From the NCBI RefSeq assembly GCF_022230955.1, contig NZ_JAKKFI010000070.1:1-41793 (forward strand): DNA of 41,793 bases, given 5' to 3'. Below, piece after piece: positions 38,640-41,793 of this stretch. Each line of letters starts with the position of its first letter. Position 1 is the stretch's first letter. Position numbers and translations under genes: made by a program. The DNA comes from Micromonospora cabrerizensis. Its GTDB lineage: Bacteria > Actinomycetota > Actinomycetes > Mycobacteriales > Micromonosporaceae. A model generated the notes under the pieces. The model saw only the letters and a list, made by a program, of their open reading frames with translations, searched no databases and was not told the DNA's origin.

Positions 38640-40732
38640 GCACCGGCGCGGTCGGCCGCGCGTACCCCCGGTTGGAGGGCCGCGAGAAGGTCACCGGCAC
38701 GGCCCGCTACGCGGTGGAGTACCCGGTGGACGGGATCACCTACGGCTGGGCGGTGCCCTCGGCGGTGGTACGGGGCCGGATCACGCGGGTCGACACGACG
38801 CAGGCGCTCGCGTCGCCGGGCGTGCTGGCCGTCGTGCACCACGGCAACGCGCCGCGCCTCGCGCCCGGCCCCGAGCCGGAGCTGTGGCTGTTGCAGGAGC
38901 CGGCGGTGCACTACCGGGGGCAGTACGTCGCCGTGGTGGTGGCCACCAGCCTGGAGGCGGCCCGCGAGGGCGCCCGGCTGGTCCGGATCGACTACGACGC
39001 CGGCCCGCACAGCACGGTGCTCACCGACGACCATCCCGGCCTGTACCAGCCGGACCACGTCAACCCCAGCTATCCGACGGACACCGCCGAGGGTGACTTC
39101 GACGCCGGGTACGCGGCCGCCCCGGTGCGGGTGGACGTCACGTACCGCACCCCGGCGTACCACAACAACCCGATGGAGCCGCACGCCACGACGGCGCAGT
39201 GGCGCGACGGGCGGCTGCTGGTGCACGACTCCAACCAGGGCGCGACGTCGGTACGGGCCACGCTCGCCGAGCTGTTCGAGGTGCCCCCGGAGTCGGTGCG
39301 GGTCGTCGCGCAGCACGTCGGCGGCGGCTTCGGCAGCAAGGGGTACGCCAAGGCCGCGGTGGTGCTGACCGCCCTCGCGGCCCGGCACGTGGACCGACCG
39401 GTCAAGCTGGCGCTGACCCGCCAGCAGATCTTCGGGCCGATCGGCTACCGCACCCCCACCATCCAGCGGGTCCGCCTCGCCGCCGACGCCGACGGGCGAC
39501 TCACCGCGATCTGCCACGACGCGATCAGCCAGACCTCGACCATCCGCGAGTTCGCCGAGCAGACCGCCGTCTACACCCGCAGCATGTACGCGGCACCGCA
39601 CCGCCGCACCACGCACCGGCTGGTCCGCCTCGACGTACCCACGCCGTTCTGGATGCGCGCCCCCGGTGAGTGCCCCGGCGCGTACGCCCTGGAGTCGGCG
39701 ATGGACGAGCTGGCCCTCGCCGTCGGCATCGACCCGGTGGAGTTGCGCATCCGCAACGACACGGAGGTCGACCCCGACCAGGGGCGGCCGTTCACCAGCC
39801 GCAACCTGGTGGCCTGCCTGCGCGAGGGTGCGCAGCGGTTCGGCTGGACGGACCGGGACCCGACGCCCCGCGCCCGGCGCGACGGGCGCTGGCTGATCGG
39901 CACGGGGATGGCCGGGTCGAGCTACCCGGCCCGGGCCAGGCCGTCGTCGGCCAGGGCCACCGCCCGACCCGACGGGAGCTTCCTGGTGCAGATCAACGCC
40001 ACCGACATCGGCACCGGCGCCCGGACGGCGATCTGGCAGGTGGCCGCCGACGCGCTCGGGGTGCCACCGGAGCGGGTGGAGATCCACATCGGCGACACCG
40101 CCCTGCCGACCGCTCCGCTGGCCGGAGGCTCGATGGGCACCGCCAGTTGGAGCTGGGCGGTGATCCGGGCCGCTCAGACGCTGCGCGAGAAGCTGCAAGA
40201 CCTCCCTGGCGGGGTGCCGGCCGACGACGTGTCCGCCGATGCCGACACCACCGACGAGGTGGGCGGGCAGCCCACGCTCCCCCGGTACGCGTACGGGGCG
40301 CAGTTCGCCGAGGTGCGGGTGGACGCGGACACCGGCGAGGTACGGCTGAACCGGATGCTCGGCGTCTTCGCGGCCGGCCGGGTGGTGAACCCGACGACGG
40401 CGCGCAGCCAACTCATCGGCGGCATGACGATGGGGCTGTCGATGGCCCTGCACGAGGAGGGCCTGCTCGACGAGCGGTACGGCGACTGGGTGAACCACGA
40501 CCTGGCCACGTATCACATCACCGGCTGCGCGGACGTGGAGTCCGTCGAGGCGTACTGGCTCGACGAGCACGACGACGAGCTGAACCCGGCCGGCGTGAAG
40601 GGCATCGGCGAGATCGGCATCGTCGGGGCGGCGGCGGCGATCGCCAACGCGGTGCACCACGCCACCGGCGTGCGGGTGCGCGACCTGCCGATCCGGTTGG
40701 ACAAGCTGGTCGGCACATCAAGCTTGGCTTAA
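38636..40732 (+). CDS. Molybdenum hydroxylase, Mo-cofactor subunit (PaoC/YagR-like)
   Basis: The start is GTG 38636 (GTGA overlap). The 698-residue protein has the N-terminal aldehyde oxidase domain (YPRLEGREKVTGTARYAVEYPVDG), then the cofactor-binding parts: 'VGGGFGSKGYAKA' around 226-238, a 'NNPMEPHA' loop and, near the end, 'VKGIGEIGIVGAAAAIANAV'. Glu659 in the last is the catalytic base that deprotonates the Mo-OH. Size (PaoC is about 730) and the 4Fe-4S partner point to an aldehyde oxidoreductase that detoxifies aromatic or aliphatic aldehydes; the substrate is unproven. Its stop codon lies inside the palindrome of the next promoter. Confidence 0.92.
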   Translation: MSTGAVGRAYPRLEGREKVTGTARYAVEYPVDGITYGWAVPSAVVRGRITRVDTTQALASPGVLAVVHHGNAPRLAPGPEPELWLLQEPAVHYRGQYVAVVVATSLEAAREGARLVRIDYDAGPHSTVLTDDHPGLYQPDHVNPSYPTDTAEGDFDAGYAAAPVRVDVTYRTPAYHNNPMEPHATTAQWRDGRLLVHDSNQGATSVRATLAELFEVPPESVRVVAQHVGGGFGSKGYAKAAVVLTALAARHVDRPVKLALTRQQIFGPIGYRTPTIQRVRLAADADGRLTAICHDAISQTSTIREFAEQTAVYTRSMYAAPHRRTTHRLVRLDVPTPFWMRAPGECPGAYALESAMDELALAVGIDPVELRIRNDTEVDPDQGRPFTSRNLVACLREGAQRFGWTDRDPTPRARRDGRWLIGTGMAGSSYPARARPSSARATARPDGSFLVQINATDIGTGARTAIWQVAADALGVPPERVEIHIGDTALPTAPLAGGSMGTASWSWAVIRAAQTLREKLQDLPGGVPADDVSADADTTDEVGGQPTLPRYAYGAQFAEVRVDADTGEVRLNRMLGVFAAGRVVNPTTARSQLIGGMTMGLSMALHEEGLLDERYGDWVNHDLATYHITGCADVESVEAYWLDEHDDELNPAGVKGIGEIGIVGAAAAIANAVHHATGVRVRDLPIRLDKLVGTSSLA

Positions 40733-40753
40733 ATAAGCCGGCAGTGATATAAA
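40725..40753 (+). promoter_or_regulatory. Leaderless promoter with ArsR-type operator
   Basis: TTGGCT (40725-40730) and TATAAA (40748-40753) are 17 bases apart; start of transcription would fall at or next to the GTG at 40761, so the mRNA is leaderless. A perfect palindrome GGCTTA-AA-TAAGCC (40726-40739) covers the -35 and also the TAA stop of the preceding gene. It is the likely site for self-repression by the ArsR-family protein. Confidence 0.75.
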
Positions 40754-40760
40754 GGTCGTC

Positions 40761-41126
40761 GTGCACGCCTTCGACGTGCTGGGCGATCCGGTCCGGCGCC
40801 GCATCCTGGAGCTGCTGGCCGACGGCGAGCAGACCGCCGGCGCGGTCAGCGCGGTCATCCGCGACGAGTTCGGCATCTCCCAGCCCGCCGTGTCCCAGCA
40901 CCTCAAGGTGTTACGGGACAACGGCTTCGCCACCGTGCGGCCGGAGGGCACCCGGCGGCTGTACGCGGTCGACCCGCGCCCGTTGCGCGAGGTCGACGGC
41001 TGGCTGGAGCACTTCCGCCGGTTCTGGACCCCACCCCTGGCGGCACTCGCCACCGAGCTGGCCCGGGGCCGACGCGAGCGTCGGTTGCGCGGGCCCGCCG
41101 ACCCACCCGACGAGAGGAACACCTGA
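40761..41126 (+). CDS. ArsR-family regulator
   Basis: The start is GTG 40761, leaderless as judged from the promoter. The 121-residue protein is the short HTH_20/ArsR type: 'FDVLGDPVRRRILELLADGEQTAGAVSAVIRDEFGISQPAVSQHLKVLRDNGFATVRPEGTRRLYAVDPRPLREVDGWLE'. No Cys is present, so a metal is not the signal. It is translationally fused to the downstream SRPBCC gene (TGATG), a very common pair in actinobacteria in which the regulator controls the ligand-binding partner. Confidence 0.93.
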   Translation: MHAFDVLGDPVRRRILELLADGEQTAGAVSAVIRDEFGISQPAVSQHLKVLRDNGFATVRPEGTRRLYAVDPRPLREVDGWLEHFRRFWTPPLAALATELARGRRERRLRGPADPPDERNT

Positions 41127-41767
41127 TGTTCGACGCAACCGAGCAGATCAACGCCGTGCAGCGCAAGGTCGGCAGCCGCACCCTGGAAGCCGGCGAGGCT
41201 CGGGTCACCACGATCAGCCAGACCTACCAGGCGACGGCCGAGGACCTGTGGGACGCCTGCACCAGCGCCGAGCGCATCCCGCGCTGGTTCCTGCCGATCA
41301 CCGGTGACCTGCGGCTGGGCGGCACGTACCAGCTCCAGGGCAACGCCGGCGGCACCGTCGAGAGCTGCGAGCCGCCGAACCGCTTCACCGCCACCTGGGA
41401 GATGGGCGGCGAGGTGAGCTGGATCGAGGTGCGGGTCACCCCGGTCGGCGACGAGCGGGCCCGCCTCGACCTCGACCACATCGCGCACGTCGACCAGGAC
41501 CGGTGGGCCCAGTTCGGCCCGGGCGCGGTCGGTGTCGGCTGGGATCTGGGGCTGCTCGGCCTCGCCTCGCACCTGGCCGGCGACGGCAGCGGGATCACCC
41601 CGGAGCAGGGCGCCGAGTGGACCGCCTCCGACGAGGGACGACGGGCCATGGAGCTGAGCAGCCACCTGTGGGGTGAGGCGAGCATCGCCGCCGGCACCGA
41701 CGCCGACGAGGCGAAGGCCGCAGCCGAGCGCACCACCGCCTTCTACACCGGCGCGCCGGAGGCCTGA
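41126..41767 (+). CDS. SRPBCC / AHSA1-domain protein
   Basis: The ATG at 41126 shares bases with the stop of the ArsR gene. The 213-residue protein holds an AHSA1-type domain (residues about 30-150): 'TYQATAEDLWDACTSAERIPRWFLPITGDLRLGGTYQLQGNAGGTVESCEPPNRFTATWEMGGEVSWIEVRVTPVGDERARLDLDHIAHV'. This is the helix-grip fold that binds hydrophobic ligands. The tail (about 150-213) is an extra helical part. Function is unknown; co-expression with ArsR suggests a ligand-binding stress protein. The 26 bases after its stop contain nothing recognisable. Confidence 0.9.
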   Translation: MFDATEQINAVQRKVGSRTLEAGEARVTTISQTYQATAEDLWDACTSAERIPRWFLPITGDLRLGGTYQLQGNAGGTVESCEPPNRFTATWEMGGEVSWIEVRVTPVGDERARLDLDHIAHVDQDRWAQFGPGAVGVGWDLGLLGLASHLAGDGSGITPEQGAEWTASDEGRRAMELSSHLWGEASIAAGTDADEAKAAAERTTAFYTGAPEA

Positions 41768-41793
41768 GCGAGGGCGGCGGCGCGGCGGCGGAC

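Noticed and set aside
38015..40660. 881-codon minus-strand frame opposite the Mo-cofactor subunit
   Set aside because: It is a shadow of a conserved enzyme gene with several catalytic motifs.

Overview
The window is very GC-rich, uses GTG starts often, and is packed with short translational overlaps (ATGA, GTGA). With TetR, MarR, ROK and ECF regulators, sugar ABC importers and secreted discoidin-domain proteins, it looks like an actinobacterial chromosome, probably Micromonosporaceae (inference from style and content, not a database match). No rRNA, tRNA, CRISPR, transposase or integrase was seen.

Region 1 (1-10,341, minus strand) is the most unusual part. It is a tightly coupled operon for a contractile-tail-like particle: an unknown leader protein, a tail sheath, a tube-like protein, a small protein, a 1,070-residue protein with a Gly/Pro linker, a 494-residue protein carrying a PD-(D/E)XK-like signature, a gpU-like protein, an unknown protein and a gpD/hub-like protein. 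The order resembles the FI-FII-E-T-U-D order of phage P2 tails, but no head, packaging, lysis, integrase or ATPase gene is in view. The hub-like frame runs without a stop, through an extreme C-rich (plus strand) tract, into the helix-turn-helix start of a YafY/WYL-type regulator that leaves the window. That is either a real fusion or, more likely, a homopolymer error. Just upstream (10,571-11,465) lie a barstar-like inhibitor and a secreted RNase Sa-type guanyl ribonuclease.

Region 2 (11,745-14,950) holds housekeeping and hypothetical genes: an unknown protein, an AhpD-like protein, a membrane-anchored protein and a DUF559/AbiEi-like protein.

Region 3 (15,171-21,022) has two drug-efflux-type modules, each facing its own regulator across a palindromic operator. 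One is a two-gene ABC-2 exporter opposite a TetR protein with an extra C-terminal helix-turn-helix. The other is a one-piece ABC exporter opposite a MarR protein.

Region 4 (21,121-27,355) has an N-acetylglutaminylglutamine-type amidotransferase, a GCS2-type carboxylate-amine ligase, an ECF42-type sigma factor with its DGPF/YCII partner, and a flavin amine oxidase. A 346-bp gene-free stretch there contains a candidate ECF42 promoter and a long perfect inverted repeat.

Region 5 (27,466-36,427) is a glycan/beta-glucoside utilisation locus: a secreted beta-helix protein with two discoidin domains, a ROK repressor, a sugar-binding lipoprotein, two permeases and a GH1 beta-glucosidase. It has a strong promoter overlapped by an inverted repeat, a hairpin after the binding-protein gene and an intrinsic terminator at the end.

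Region 6 (36,455-41,767) has a MobA-like cytidylyl/guanylyltransferase and a three-subunit molybdenum hydroxylase of the PaoABC type, followed by an ArsR-SRPBCC pair with a clear leaderless promoter.
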